Positions 38,698 to 64,000 of a stretch of DNA of 64,000 nucleotides are shown piece after piece. Below the pieces are notes generated by a model. It searched no databases. It was not told where the DNA came from and saw nothing but the letters and a program-made list of their open reading frames with translations. Both the position numbers and the translations under genes were made by a program. Origin of the DNA: Hormiphora californensis. Taxonomy: Eukaryota; Ctenophora; Tentaculata; Cydippida; Pleurobrachiidae. Within the stretch, counting starts at the first letter, position 1. Every line of letters begins with the position of its first letter. Location of the stretch: contig CM035353.1 of the NCBI GenBank assembly GCA_020137815.1, positions 6,790,298 to 6,854,297 on the forward strand, written 5' to 3'.

Positions 38698-39199
38698 CAT
38701 GGCCAGAGGCATGGGCGCGTGAATGGGTCCGGTGTGAGAGCTGATAGACGAGGAACATGTCAAAGCGTTAGGAAGGTAATATCCGTGTAAATCTAGCAGT
38801 TACACGACATGGAACATGCAGTCCCTGAAATATTGGCAGTCACTGCACTGGCAAGTGCCCCGGGGCCCATCCACCCCCCCCCCCCCTCCAAGAAAGCAAG
38901 AAAGATGCGAGGGGCCGTTCAGCCCCGAAGCTAGAGAGAGAGAAAGAAATAGAGAGAAAGAAAGAATGACGAATGTGTGTGAAGTAGGGGGCGCGAAGCC
39001 TCTAAAGTGCACACTCTCCCTTCACTCCCCCAGTGCAGTACCATACGAACGCGATGAGACCGGATTTCGGGATCAAATTACACAAGCATGCAGTTGAGCT
39101 AGAGTTTTGAAACTTGGTATCCAGCTTTCCTTTTACTATCACTTCTGGCATCCAAAGTTACAGACTGATAGGAGCTAAGATGCCGAAACGGTAGGGGTG
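38698..39199. other. Intergenic DNA left of the large palindrome
   Basis: There is a C-run at about 38874-38886 and an AG-rich patch. No gene is recognised. Confidence 0.45.
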
Positions 39200-42100
39200 T
39201 CAAATCCGGGTATAAAAGTGTCGTCTATATATATCAGGGTGTGAACTGCATGTCGTGTTTGCTAGTCGCGAGCGCACTTGCGAGACAAGCAAACACGTCA
39301 AGGTTCATTATCAAGCATGCTGCTCAGTCATTTTAGATTTAATACACAATGTAAGGATACCATGTAATAGGTGAGACTCTTTCCGTCACCCTCGTTCAAG
39401 TCCCGTGAAAAACGGAGCAGTACACGCAAACTGATGCCCATTTTCCTCGCGTGACCCCGATTCAGCAGTTTGAGACACCAACTCTTTAGGGGGCCATATC
39501 TCAGGAACCAGACAAGATAGGAAAAATCGCCGTCTAATGAGGCGTACAGTTTTTAATCTAGTTTACCACTGTACCGGCCGTTTCACTCTCCGACCTAAAA
39601 CAAAAATCGCAACCCCACAAAACTTCAAAATAATGAAATTCGCATCTCGCATGTCGTGTTGCATGTCGTGTTGCATGTCGTGTCATGTTATTGACGCGCT
39701 CGCGTTCAACTCTCACACAGCAGCTGCAGAACATGGCGGGAAACATCGAGGAGTAGAGAGAGGGTCGGTGCCGAATCAAATATTTCTTGATCTTGATCTA
39801 CTCCATCTCTCAGCTATCCTACCCCTCATCAACTCGATCTCTCAGCTACCCTACCCCTCATTTACTCCATCTTTCAGCTACCCTACCCCTCATCAACTCC
39901 ATCTTTCAGCTACCCTACCCCTTATCTAGTCCATCTCTCAGCTACCCTACTCCTCATCTACTCCATCTCTCAGCTTCCCTATTAGGGAAGCATAGAGATG
40001 GAAACGATTAGGGGTAGGGAATCCCTATCCATAATCGTTTCCATCTCTATGCTTCCCTAGCCCTCATCAACTCCATCTTTCAGCTACCCTACCCCTAATC
40101 TAGTCCATCTCTCCGCTACCCTACTCCTCATCTACTCCATCTCTCAGCTACCCTACCTCCCATTTACTCCATCTCTCAGCTTCCCTACCTCCCATTTACT
40201 CCATCTCTCAGCTTACCTACCTCCCATTTACTCAATATCTCAGCTTCCCTACCTGCCATTTACTCCATCTTTCAGATACCCTACCTCCCATTTACTCCAT
40301 CTCTCAGCTTACCTACCTCCCATTTACTCCATCTCTCAGCTTACCTACCTTCCATTTACTCCATCTCTCAGCTTCCCTACCTCCCATTTACTCCATCCCT
40401 CAGCTTCCCTACCTCCCATTTACTCCATCCCTGCCTCCCATTTACTCCATCTCTCAGCTACCCTACCTCCCATTTACTCCATCCCTGCCTCCCATTTACT
40501 CCATCTCTCAGCTTCCCTACCTCCCATTTACTCCATCCCTCAGCTACCCTACCTCCCATTTGATCCATCTCTCAGCTTCCCTACCTCCCATTTACTCCAT
40601 TTCTCAGCTTCCCTACCTCTCAATTACTTACTCCATCTCTCAGCTTCCCTACCTCCCATTTACTCCATCTCTCAGCTTCCCTACCTCTCATTTAGTACTC
40701 CATCTCTCAGCTACCCTACCTCCCATTTACTCCATCTCTCAGCTTCCCTACCTCCCATTTACTCCATCTCTCAGCTACCCTACCTCCCATTTACTCCATC
40801 TCTCAGCTTCGCTACCTCCCATTTACTCCATCTCTCAGCTACCTTACCTTCCATTTACTCCATCTCTCAGCTTCCCTTCCTCCCATTTACTCCATCTCTC
40901 AGCTACCCTACCTCCCATTTACTCCATCTCTCAGCTTCCCTACCTCCCATTTACTCCATCTCTCAGCTACCCTACCTCCCATTTACTCCATCTCTCAGCT
41001 ACCCTACCTCCCATTTACTCCATCTCTCAGCTTCCCTACCTCCTATTTACTCCATCTCTCAGCTACCTTACCTTCCATTTACTCCATCTCTCAGCTTCCC
41101 TACCTCCCATTTACTCCATCTCTCAGCTACCCTACCTCCCAATTACTCCATCTCTCAGCTTCCCTACCTCCCATTTACTCCATCTCTCAGCTTCTCTACC
41201 TCCCATTTACTCCATCTCTCAGGGGTAGGAATGTTTGGATAAATGAGAGATGGAGTAAATGGGAGGTAGGGAAGCTGAGAGATGGAGTAAATGGGAGGTA
41301 GGGAAGCTGAGCTACCTCCCATTTACTCCATCCCTCAGCTACCCTACCTCCCATTTACTCCATCTCTCAGCTTCCCTACCTCCCATTTACTCCATTTCTC
41401 AGCTTCCCTACCTCTCAATTACTTACTCCATCTCTCAGCTTCCCTACCTCCCATTTACTCCATCTCTCAGCTTCCCTACCTCTCATTTAGTACTCCATCT
41501 CTCAGCTACCCTACCTCCCATTTACTCCATCTCTCAACTTCCCTACCTCCCATTTACTCCATCTCTCAGCTACCCTACCTCCCATTTACTCCATCTCTCA
41601 GCTTCGCTACCTCCCATTTACTCCATCTCTCAGCTACCTTACCTTCCATTTACTCCATCTCTCAGCTTCCCTACCTCCCATTTACTCCATCCCTCAGCTT
41701 CCCTACCTCCCATTTACTCCATCCCTGCCTCCCATTTACTCCATCTCTCAGCTACCCTACCTCCCATTTACTCCATCCCTGCCTCCCATTTACTCCATCT
41801 CTCAGCTTCCCTACCTCCCATTTACTCCATCTTTCAGCTTCCCTACCTCCCACTTACTCCATCGCTTACCTTCCCTACCTCCCATTTACTCCATCTCTCA
41901 GCTTCCCTACCTCCCATTTACTCCATCTCTCAGCTTCCCTACCTCCCATTTACTCCATCTCTCATTTATCCAAACATTCCTACCCCTGAGAGATGGAGTA
42001 AATGGGAGGTAGAGAAGCTGAGAGATGGAGTAAATGGGAGGTAGTGTAGGGAAGCTGAGAGGAGATAATTGGAGGTAGGGTAGTGGAGATGAGTAAATGG

Positions 42101-43510
42101 AGGTAGGGTAAGCTGAGAGATGGAGTAAATGGTTAAGGTAAGGTAGCTGAGAGATGGAGTAAAAGGAGGTAGCGGAAGATGAGAGATGAATAAATGGGAG
42201 GTAGGGTAGCTGAGAGATGGAGTAAATGGGAGGTAGGGTAGCTGAGAGATGGAGTAAATGGAGCGGTAGGGAGTGAGAGATGGAAAAGTAAATGGGAGGT
42301 AGGTAGCTGAGAGATGAGAAGGTAAATGGAGGAAAGGGAAGCTGAGAGATTGGAGTAAATGGAAGGTAAGGTAGCCTGAGAGATGGAGTAAATGGGAGGT
42401 AGCGAGCTGAGAGATGGAGTAAATGGGAGGAGGGTAGCTGAGAGAGGCGTAAATGGGAGGTAGGGGAAGTTGAGCTATGGAGTAAATGGGCGGAGGTAGG
42501 GTAGCGAGAGATGGAGTACTAAATCAGAGGTAGGGAAGCTGAGAGATGGAGTAAATGGGAGAGTAGAGAAGCTGAGAGATGGAGTAGATGAGGAGCTAGG
42601 GTAGCGGAGAGATGGACTAGCAATTAGGGTAGGGTAGTGAAAGATGGAGTTGATGAGGGCCCACTAGGTGAAGATAGAGATGCGAAACGATTATGGAGAG
42701 GGATTCCCTACCCCTAATCTTCATCTCTATGCGTTCCCTAATAGGAAGCGAGAGATGGAGTAGATGAGGAGTTAGGGTAGCTAGATGGACTAGATAAGAG
42801 GGTAGGTACTGAAAGATGAGGTGATGAGGGGTAGGGTAGCTGAAGATGGAGTAAATGAGGGGTAGGGTAGTGAGAGATCGAGTTGATGAGGGTCCGGATA
42901 GCTGAGAGAGATGATCAAGATCAAGAAATATTTGATTTCGGCACGACCCTCTCTATACTCCTCGATGTTTCCCGCCATGATCTGCAGTGCTGTGTGAGAG
43001 TTTGACGCGAGCGCGTCAATAACATGACACGACATGCAACACGACATTCAACACGACATGCGATGATGCGAATTTCATTATTTTAAGGTTTTCGGGTTGC
43101 GATTTTTGTTTGAGGTCGGAGAGTGACAACGCGGTTACAGTGTTGTAAACTAATTAAAAACTGTACGGCCTCCATTAGACGGCGATGTTTCCTATCTTGC
43201 GTTCCTGAGATATGGCCCCCTAAAGAGTTGGTGTTCAAAATGCTGAATCGGGGTCAGGTCACGCGAGGAAACATGCGGATCGTTTGCGTGTACCCTGCTG
43301 CCGTTTTTCACGGACTTTGAAACGAGGGTTGCGGAAAGAGTCCACACTATTACATTGGTATTCCTACATGTGTATTAAAGCTAAAATGACTGAGCAGCAT
43401 GCTCTGATAAGAACCTTGACGTGTTGCTTGTCTCGCAAGGTGCGCGCGCGACTAGCAAACACACATGCAGTTCCACTGTATATTATACACGACCAAATCC
43501 CGGGAGCTTA
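39200..43510. repeat. 4.3-kb imperfect palindrome with minisatellite core
   Basis: Unique outer arms of about 600 bp (39200-39800 and 42900-43510) are reverse complements, for example GGGGGCCATATCTCAGGAAC at 39490 against GTTCCTGAGATATGGCCCCC near 43200. Arm differences are mostly single-base indels. Inside are blocks of a 32-bp minisatellite in both orientations and nested small inversions (GGGTAGGAATGTTTGGATAA at 41224 and its complement near 41970). It may be a large foldback element or a duplicated inversion. No transposase is seen. Confidence 0.8.
39797..42620. repeat. 32-bp minisatellite, dozens of copies, both orientations
   Basis: Units contain CTCCATCTCTCAGCTTCCCT and ACCTCCCATTTA, in plus orientation at about 39797-41222 and 41314-41970 and in minus orientation at about 41240-41312 and 41990-42620. 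The minus-orientation block is full of small indels. The long Ser/Pro/Leu frames (40560-42044) are by-products. Confidence 0.93.
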
Positions 43511-45215
43511 GCTCTTGAAACCGGTTATTAAAGTACAAAGTGGAAATTTTTGTGGAGTCATAGTCCTCGATAGGGAGCGTGTTAATCAGGATAATTTTTC
43601 GTTCTCATACAACCTTAATAAGACCTAATTATGCCCTAATTAAATATGCATTTCCACCTAATCTCCGGATGGGTAGTGGGTGGTCGGAGAGACTTCTTTA
43701 TAGCTCATCCGACCCCGAAAACAGCGATTTATGGGGTCGTTTCCCGAACAAAAAGTCGTATCTCGCACCCTTCTGGATTTATTCACATATTTATGATTAA
43801 TACAATCATTACGCTGAATGGCTTGATACTATAAACTTGAATTGGTGTTTGAGTAAAAGATCGAAGTATGCTTGCAGCAGATTACAAAAAAGAGAAAAAT
43901 CATACAAAAAGAGAGAGAAGGAAAATAGTACCAAAAACCATTCAAATTGGTTTGGATGACCCGGGCCAAAGGCGCGGAATGCGCCTTCACCAGCTCTACA
44001 AAGTGTATTTTAGATTTCCTACAAAAGGTAATGTTTTATCCTACCACATTTTGCCATCCCGACGCCTTTGCGCCCGGGTATCCAACAATTTGTGGTTTTT
44101 GGTATAGTTTTAGACAGTTGCAAATGATTTGGTATTAAGCCAAAATGAAGCAAGATATTGCCTTTCAATTCAAAATATAGCGTTATTTATATTTGCAGCT
44201 CGTACCACGAGTCGATTTTAGGGCGGTATTGGTAGTCAAGGACAAAGGAAGGCTCATTAACTTTGAATCCTGTCCTTAGCCTCTAAAGAATTCCATGTCG
44301 ATTTAGTGTATACAGATTAAACAGATGCTTTAAAAACTGTGTAACAATTTTACTGACAAAGACCTGTCGCAGTAGACAGGAGCGCGTTCGGTAGACGGTT
44401 TGCACAAGTTTCTATGTTTGAGGTGGTATATTTCTCATCAGCTGGATGTCGCGAACTTCTCTTCACAAACCTACTTCAAAAACCAGCTAGCTGTAATAAA
44501 AGCTGGAAATTGGAAGTTTCAACTAATACAGATACATATAACAGACTGGCAGTTATATCGGTTCCTCTGCCATGCGTCCAGGTACTGTTATAATTAAAGT
44601 GATAATCAAAGTGATACCGTTTTATATAGGCGATAATAATAGGTGTGATAATGATAGAAATAGTAACTAAAGAACTAGTTCATGTGGAAACCAAGAACTA
44701 GCTGCAGGGACTTGAGAAAGTTCGAATAAGGCATGTTAATTGGTCAAGACACCCCCTTGAAAGATATAGCATCACATGAGCTCAATTAAAAAGAGCTATC
44801 TACGGCTATAGGCTATTTCGAGGAGATATATCAACTGTTTTGCAGATACCTACTGACGTATTGCTATTGGAAACATGTATTAATTTATGAGAGGTTTCTT
44901 TCGGTCGGATGTTGTCCTTATAACTCCTTATTTTTCTCTGATCGTCATATAGCTATACTTCTAACTCTTTCTTTGCCTTCTACTCCTATTCTTTTTCTCA
45001 CTTGCCTCCGTGCTGAAACAGTGATCGTGAATTTCATTATTCAAGACAAGAATATTATTTTGTCTTCTAGTAGATAGAACCGGAAGTAGAAACAGAAGCA
45101 AGCAAATGTCATATGTAGGTTATGAGAGGAATAGAAGGAATTTTCAGTCAACAATAATGCCATTCTCAAGAACGCACATCCTATCTCTATTGAGAAAGGA
45201 AAAAAACAACTGTGA

Positions 45216-45532
45216 TATTGATGTAGAGAGAGAAGAGGAGAGAGAGGACGGAGAGAGAGAGAGAAAGAAGATGAGAGCAGGCAGAGCCATGAAGAGAGAG
45301 AGAGAAGAGAAGATGATGGCATTGTGAGAGAGAGAGAGAGAGAGGACAGAGATGAGAGAGAGGAGAGAGATCAGAGAGTAGAGAGAGAGAGAGAGACGAG
45401 AGAGAAGAGAGAGGAGAGAGAGAGAGACGAGAAGAGAGCGAGAGAGAGCGAAATGAGAGAGAGAGAGAGAGACGGAGGAGAGAGAGACGAGAGAGAAGAG
45501 GAGAGGTGAGAGAGAGGAGAGGAGAGATAGAG

Positions 45533-45584
<52 letters not shown>

Positions 45585-45609
45585 AGAGAGAGGACGAAGA
45601 GAGAGAGAG

Positions 45610-45641
<32 letters not shown>

Positions 45642-45668
45642 TGAGATAAGAGAGAGAGAGAGAGAGAT
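45216..45668. repeat. GA-rich degenerate microsatellite
   Basis: 450 bp of interrupted GA repeats. Arg/Glu and Ser/Leu open frames on the two strands are artefacts. Confidence 0.92.
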
Positions 45669-46248
45669 CTACCGCGCGGGATGTCAAGAAACCTCCATGG
45701 CCATGATACAACTAAAAGGATCTGAAGCATCTATGAACGATTGAAAGTGACGGCTAGGACTTTTGAGGGTGCACTTCTATAACTCCTGTACGGAAACTCG
45801 TGTACAAGAAATATTAGTAGTCGGGCTAGAAGTTATGGTTAAATTCAAAGTAATGTATGAGGCTGCAACTAAACAGAACTCAGTCTCTCAAGAGTTCCTT
45901 GCTCAAGACATTTCTAGCTCTTCGCAATGCGGCCATATGTTTTAACTTTTCACCCTTTCTCTCTCTAGCATCACCTTTATAACCAACCAGGTTCTGTATT
46001 TTATGTAGCGGGTCACCCGCCGCCAGGGTGATTCGAAGGGAGGGTGGTATCACTGCACGGACCCGCGTGGCCTAATGGTGTTCTGCCCGGGGGCAAAGTC
46101 CTGGCACTGAAACAGTCATACCGCCAAATATAAGGGATATTATATTATTTAGTGTAATGATTTACTGCAGCTGTCTGGTTTCATACTTTCGCGAAACTTA
46201 GAACTTCTTCGTAGAGGCTGTCCCAGGTGGGGTGAGAGGGATTTAGCA

Positions 46249-46374
46249 CGGGGGGGGGGGGGGGGGGGGGGGCTACGTTCCCCAGCCTTGTGAGGTATAC
46301 TGTCCAGAAGTGGTATCCTTAGAACTTCAGTATGTGTCATCAGTATGTTGATGAGACCCCCCCCCCCCCCCCCC
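46249..46374. repeat. Opposed poly-G and poly-C runs
   Basis: A G run of about 24 and a C run of about 17 lie roughly 85 bp apart. They could form a hairpin or a quadruplex, and their lengths are likely unreliable. Confidence 0.8.
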
Positions 46375-46865
46375 CATAACCTATATTCTGGTAAAAACAC
46401 ATTTTTAGAATACCAAAGTATACCTTACCCAAACACACTTTTTGTCTGCTGTATAAAGTGAATAGGTTCACGATCTAATTATTGAAAGTATGATTGTGAT
46501 CGTCCAACTCCAATTCAATGCAATGCAAGGAAACGATAGTAATTTACTTTATTTCAGTCCAAAATATGATGGAAATTACACGAATTACGATTAAAAAAGT
46601 AGTTTCATGATATCACATATTCACATACGTTCACATTGAGTAATAACGATCATGTCACTGAATAGCAGACATTAGTTTTATGGGATTGTAGTTTCATAGG
46701 ATTGAAATACACGACTTCAGAAGCCGGACTTCCACTGCACACGAACACTAAACACACTCTTAATCCTGGTTTGGTTCGGCATGGGCCGGATTCCTCTCAA
46801 CTACTACACTTCCTGCAGCTCCTGATCCATCCCTTAATCTGCCAGGTGACACTGCTGAACACACG

Positions 46866-49431
46866 TCAGTCATTGAGCCCAGGACACCTATTATAGTTCT
46901 TCCTGTGTTTTACACTGATATATAAGCACTCAGCTAGTAGACACAACGCAGATACAAATGCGCCAATGCCAATGGCATAAAACAGTCCTGATCAAGCTCA
47001 CAAGATCCATTGTCAATGATTTCATCTGGAGACACGAACTTGCGACCTTCTGACTTTCATATTTGGCCCAAAGTCCATCAATCACACCCTTTTCTCTGAT
47101 CTCTAACATGAATGTGTCTATTAGATTCTTGAAGGGACTGTTTTTGCGAAGCCCAAACGCCAGGTCAAATGGCTGAAAGGAGTTTCCGACCTGGACGATA
47201 TCACATTCCCCCTTGGTAGCGTACCCAACTGCAGGTATCTCGTGAATAAAGACAAAACCACCCTCCCTCAACCTCCCATAGCCCTCATCGATAGAGTCTA
47301 GTTTGATGGCATCCTCCTCTAGCACCCTGTATTCTGTTTTACTGTTTGATGCAAGGAGCGTCTGCACGTTAGTACTCCCCACCAAACCCCAGCTATACAC
47401 AGTCTGGGTTGGTAGTTGAAGGGGTGATTTGAGATCCGTCAACCTGTAGTTTAGTGTTAGGAAGGCTGCCATGTTAGCGGTGTAGAGGGTACTAAGAAGA
47501 AGGGAGAAGAACCACCAAGTGAGGAGGAGGACCCTTCCAGAGAGTGATCTTGGAAGGACATCCCCACCACCCCCCACCAGAGCTGAGCTGGTCAGCCAGA
47601 GGGATTCTTGGAGGGACAACTGAGGATCACATGCATCTAGTGTGTCAACTAGACAGACTGCTTTGCCATGATCCGCAGTAGAAGTAGCGTTACTGCAGTT
47701 TTCGCATTTGCAAGTGTTCCTGGCGTATTTCTGGCCTCCCTGACTACCGAATGGAGAGAACCTACTGAAGATATAAATCCCACCTGAGACAACCAGACAT
47801 ATACCCAATATTGTCGCCCAAACGCTCTCCTCGAAGGGTCGGAAGAAGAAGAAGATATCCCGTTGAATACCGGAGCTTTTGACATACGCTGCGAGACCTC
47901 CATCGAACATTGGGTAGGTGAAATCAATGACATTTTTCCGGGCTGCGTTATTCGACAGCGACACAACTACCATATCTGTATTGTTGTCCATGAGGTCCCT
48001 AACTAACCCATTCCATTGGTTAGTGACGGGGTCAAGCCCCCCAAACTTGCCATCTTCCGGCATCACAAAGTGGTATGTGAACTGGAGCCTCTCCGCCATT
48101 AGCTCCATTATTTCAATGTTAATACCGGTGAAACAACTATTTGAAGTGACATCATTACATCCATTCCTTATCCCTGTGAAGGGCATGTCAGGCAGGATAC
48201 CGAGCCGCAGGTGCATCCCATCTAGCGTGTTCGCCACCCCGCTGGGCGAGGACTGGGAATCATTAAAGAAAATTGGTGTCTTTGTGATTTGTAGACCACC
48301 TCCTTCGCTCCAACTCCCCACTGCCACAAAAGTGTTGCCTATAAAGTTAACAATATCAAACACTCCGTCCGCAATTTGACCGTCCTCCATAAACTCGATA
48401 TTCCCCGTTACCCCAGTGTATTGAGTCTCGGTAATTGCTTCAAACACCTCCCCTCCCCCAGACCACGATACATTCCCTGCATCGCATGATAGATTCTGTT
48501 CCGGTAGGCTCAACTTGGAGATAACATTATCAGTCAGTTTCACCGCGTCGTAGAACAAGAGAGCGTAGTCCGTTAGATGGTTTGCAGAGTCAGGGAATCG
48601 TGTCGTGTAGTTGTCGTGGAACTCGTTGTAAAGGTGTGATCGTGTTATCTGTGGCCTAACGCCTAAAAGCCCCTGGTAGTATGACCTGTACGCCCCATTG
48701 TAGGCTAGTTCGTTGATGTTCCCAGCCACAGCATCACTGACAATCCATACGAACTCCTCCCCCATCAGACCGATCCGATGGGCTTCTTCCATGATGTCCC
48801 TAGCGTGGGTTACACTACCAAAATACACGATCACCCTATCTAATGATGCTCGGATGGATGCAAATAGGTCTTCCAAATCAACTGATTCTGTATAAGTATC
48901 GAAAATTAGGATGTTCTTTAGATCAAAATCACCCTCCTTTAGAAGCATTCTTTGTAAATCTACAATCCCGTTAATGCCATATGCATCATTCGAGGCCAAG
49001 AGCGTCACCTCTTTCCATCCATACTTCTTGAGTAGTTGGGTTATCGCTTGGACTTGATAATAGTCGCTGGGTGGCATTGTAATTATCCGGGAACTGCCAC
49101 GACGGAGTTGAGATATGGTGGCTGAAACGGACAGGAGGGGAATCCCATAGCCACCAAAATATCTAGCAAATGAATCAGTCTCGTCTGAGGAGCCTTTATT
49201 GATTACAACCGAGATATTGGACTCTAATAACTGACAAACAACGCTCGCCTGATCCCGGATAGTACCATCATGCTGAAGCCAAACCACAGGTGTGTCGAGT
49301 TCTGCTATCTCCAACAAATTCTGGAACACGGTCGTTTCAAGAGAATTAGTGCCGGTGAAGATTCCAATTGTGGGCTGGGTGGTGTCAATATGGCATGGGA
49401 GAATAGTGATAAGCCATATCAAGAACAACAT
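46866..49431 (-). CDS. Ionotropic glutamate receptor subunit, intronless
   Basis: A single exon starting at 49431. It has a signal peptide, an amino-terminal LIVBP-like domain (about residues 25-390), and S1 from HLRLGILPDMPFTG, with the ligand-carboxylate Arg in NNAARKNVIDFTYP. M1 is in SVWATILGICLVVSGG, then the pore loop SLWLTSSALVGGGGDVLPRS, then M3 with LYTANMAAFLT (the SYTANLAAF gate). S2 keeps GST and the Glu of FIHEIPAVGY. It would form ligand-gated cation channels in the plasma membrane. The main frame runs to 46930 without an M4. M4 (LFYAIGIGAFVSALCLLAEC) and a basic tail are encoded in another frame ending at 46866, reached through two frame changes between about 47050 and 46990. 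The Q/R-site region is GGGG instead of the usual QQG. It is divergent from the ABCA gene. Confidence 0.9.
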
Positions 49432-50260
49432 GATGATAACTGTTCATGGGTTGATGGGATACCTGGTAGTTGTGTCAACATACTATGTGCAGAGGGGGAT
49501 CTGTGTGTGTATTAGGAAAACTAAGGAAAACTGAGAATATATCTGAGACCATCTTCGTATTTCCTGAGTGGTTAACGTATTAAGCATGTGACATACGCTG
49601 TAGACCGCAGAGTCGCTTTGAGGACTCTCCTAACTATCTTTTCCGTTTTTGGAAAGTTCAGGATGTCGTTGTCCCCAATTGTGGTAACCCGTGATAAACT
49701 GAAAGAGATGAATATAGTGTGAAAACAAAGCTGTATATCTAATGTACTGGGGTCATGCTACCACTCTCCATTTCTCTCCTCTCTCTCAATCTCTCTTTCC
49801 GTATCTCTTTTTCTCACTCTCCTAGTTTTGTCGCACGTACACACACACACACCATTGTACTGCATTGTACTGCACGGTACAGTACACCAGGTGCTGTCTG
49901 CTAAAAGTCTTCTTGCTTATAATACCACCCTCTCTTTAGTATAGCAAATATCGTTTCTTCAACCAATTGATTAACTCAAATATTTGACAATTGAGAATTG
50001 AGAATTGAGATATTTGCAATGCTGTGTTCCTTTTTTAATCTTGTTTACATCATCTGCATGACGTAAGAAATGAACGGTAACGAAAGAGAGGTCCTTGGAA
50101 TGTGTGCAGGATATATCACAACTTCGACTTCCTATAATTTTCCTTTCAGTCTATTGTGTTCTGATTTATTGTTGTTGTTTATATCTGCTTTTAGATATTG
50201 GAATATGATTCAATCCGTTCAATGTCAATTTAAACAATTTTAATGCGTACAATTTCAGCC
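49432..50260. promoter_or_regulatory. Shared intergenic region between divergent glutamate receptor and ABCA genes
   Basis: About 830 bp separates the two start codons. A CT-rich patch (49765-49825) and a CA run (49839-49852) are visible. Just before the ABCA ATG there is acceptor-like sequence (AATTTCAG), so a 5' leader intron is possible. No clear TATA box was seen. Confidence 0.4.
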
Positions 50261-63889
<13,629 letters not shown>

Positions 63890-64000
63890 CAGTAGTCGAG
63901 TTCGTTTACTTCTTTTAATTCTGAGAATTTTTCGTTGATTGTTTTAGAGACATGTTTCTGAAACTGATTTTAATAGAAATTGAAAGTGCATTGTGTGCCA

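Larger units (their letters stand above)
43511..46865. other. Gene-poor stretch right of the palindrome
   Basis: No convincing coding exon is seen. It contains a small inverted repeat near 43952-44079 (GACCCGGGCCAAAGGCG against CGCCTTTGCGCCCGGGT), GA-rich DNA at 45216-45668, and opposing G/C homopolymer runs at 46249-46374. Confidence 0.5.

Noticed and set aside
40560-42044. Ser/Pro/Leu-rich frames of 222-261 residues
   Set aside because: They are products of the 32-bp minisatellite inside a palindrome; several overlapping frames are equally open.
46060-46125. tRNA-like A-box (TGGCCTAATGG) suggesting a tRNA or SINE head
   Set aside because: No matching B-box or cloverleaf could be found downstream.

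Overview
The window looks like nuclear DNA of an animal, probably an early-branching one such as a sponge or another non-bilaterian. The reasons are GT-AG introns mostly of 60-400 bases, typical metazoan gene families (ABCA transporter, ionotropic glutamate receptor, pentraxin, beta-1,3-galactosyltransferase, carbohydrate sulfotransferase, SVOP-like transporter), and large secreted proteins made of cysteine-rich GCC2/GCC3 (ephrin-receptor-like) repeats. The lineage is inferred. No rRNA, tRNA, CRISPR or prokaryotic operon is visible.

Layout. From 25506 down to the left edge, one minus-strand gene of at least 27 exons encodes a secreted protein of more than 2400 residues. Its largest exon (12925-16132) holds 22 tandem 48-residue repeats. 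Splice phases agree across all exons, so three plus-strand genes lie nested in its introns: a broken-looking sulfotransferase (5415-7092), a 504-residue MFS transporter (8432-10230) and a galactosyltransferase (23920-24978). Next comes a tiny minus-strand gene for a 74-residue secreted protein with a duplicated exon (27199-27600). A long minus-strand, Ser/Thr-rich, probably GPI-anchored gene follows (29854-37599), with an array of about 100 copies of a 24-bp unit. A repeat-dominated stretch with a 4.3-kb palindrome runs from about 38 to 46 kb. A minus-strand ionotropic glutamate receptor (46866-49431) is divergent from a plus-strand 33-exon ABCA transporter (50261-63889, 1780 residues). A four-exon pentraxin gene sits antisense inside a large ABCA intron (57640-58776).

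Mobile and repeat DNA is abundant: foldback elements of 0.9-1.5 kb, a 109-bp hAT-like MITE family, Tigger-like MITEs, long CT/GA microsatellites and a 668-bp tetranucleotide array. The strongest leads are (1) an intron of the MFS gene that consists largely of a MITE and is bounded by an 11-bp direct repeat across both splice sites, (2) three separate tandem duplications that copy a 5' splice site, (3) two foldback elements with unrelated interiors but matching CACGG termini and 4-bp target duplications, and (4) the duplicated-exon secreted peptide.

There is no sign that the genes form one pathway. Several (GCC2/GCC3 protein, mucin-like protein, pentraxin, sulfotransferase, galactosyltransferase) act at the cell surface or in the secretory route. 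Several reading-frame breaks occur; uncorrected indels in the assembly explain them at least as well as gene decay.
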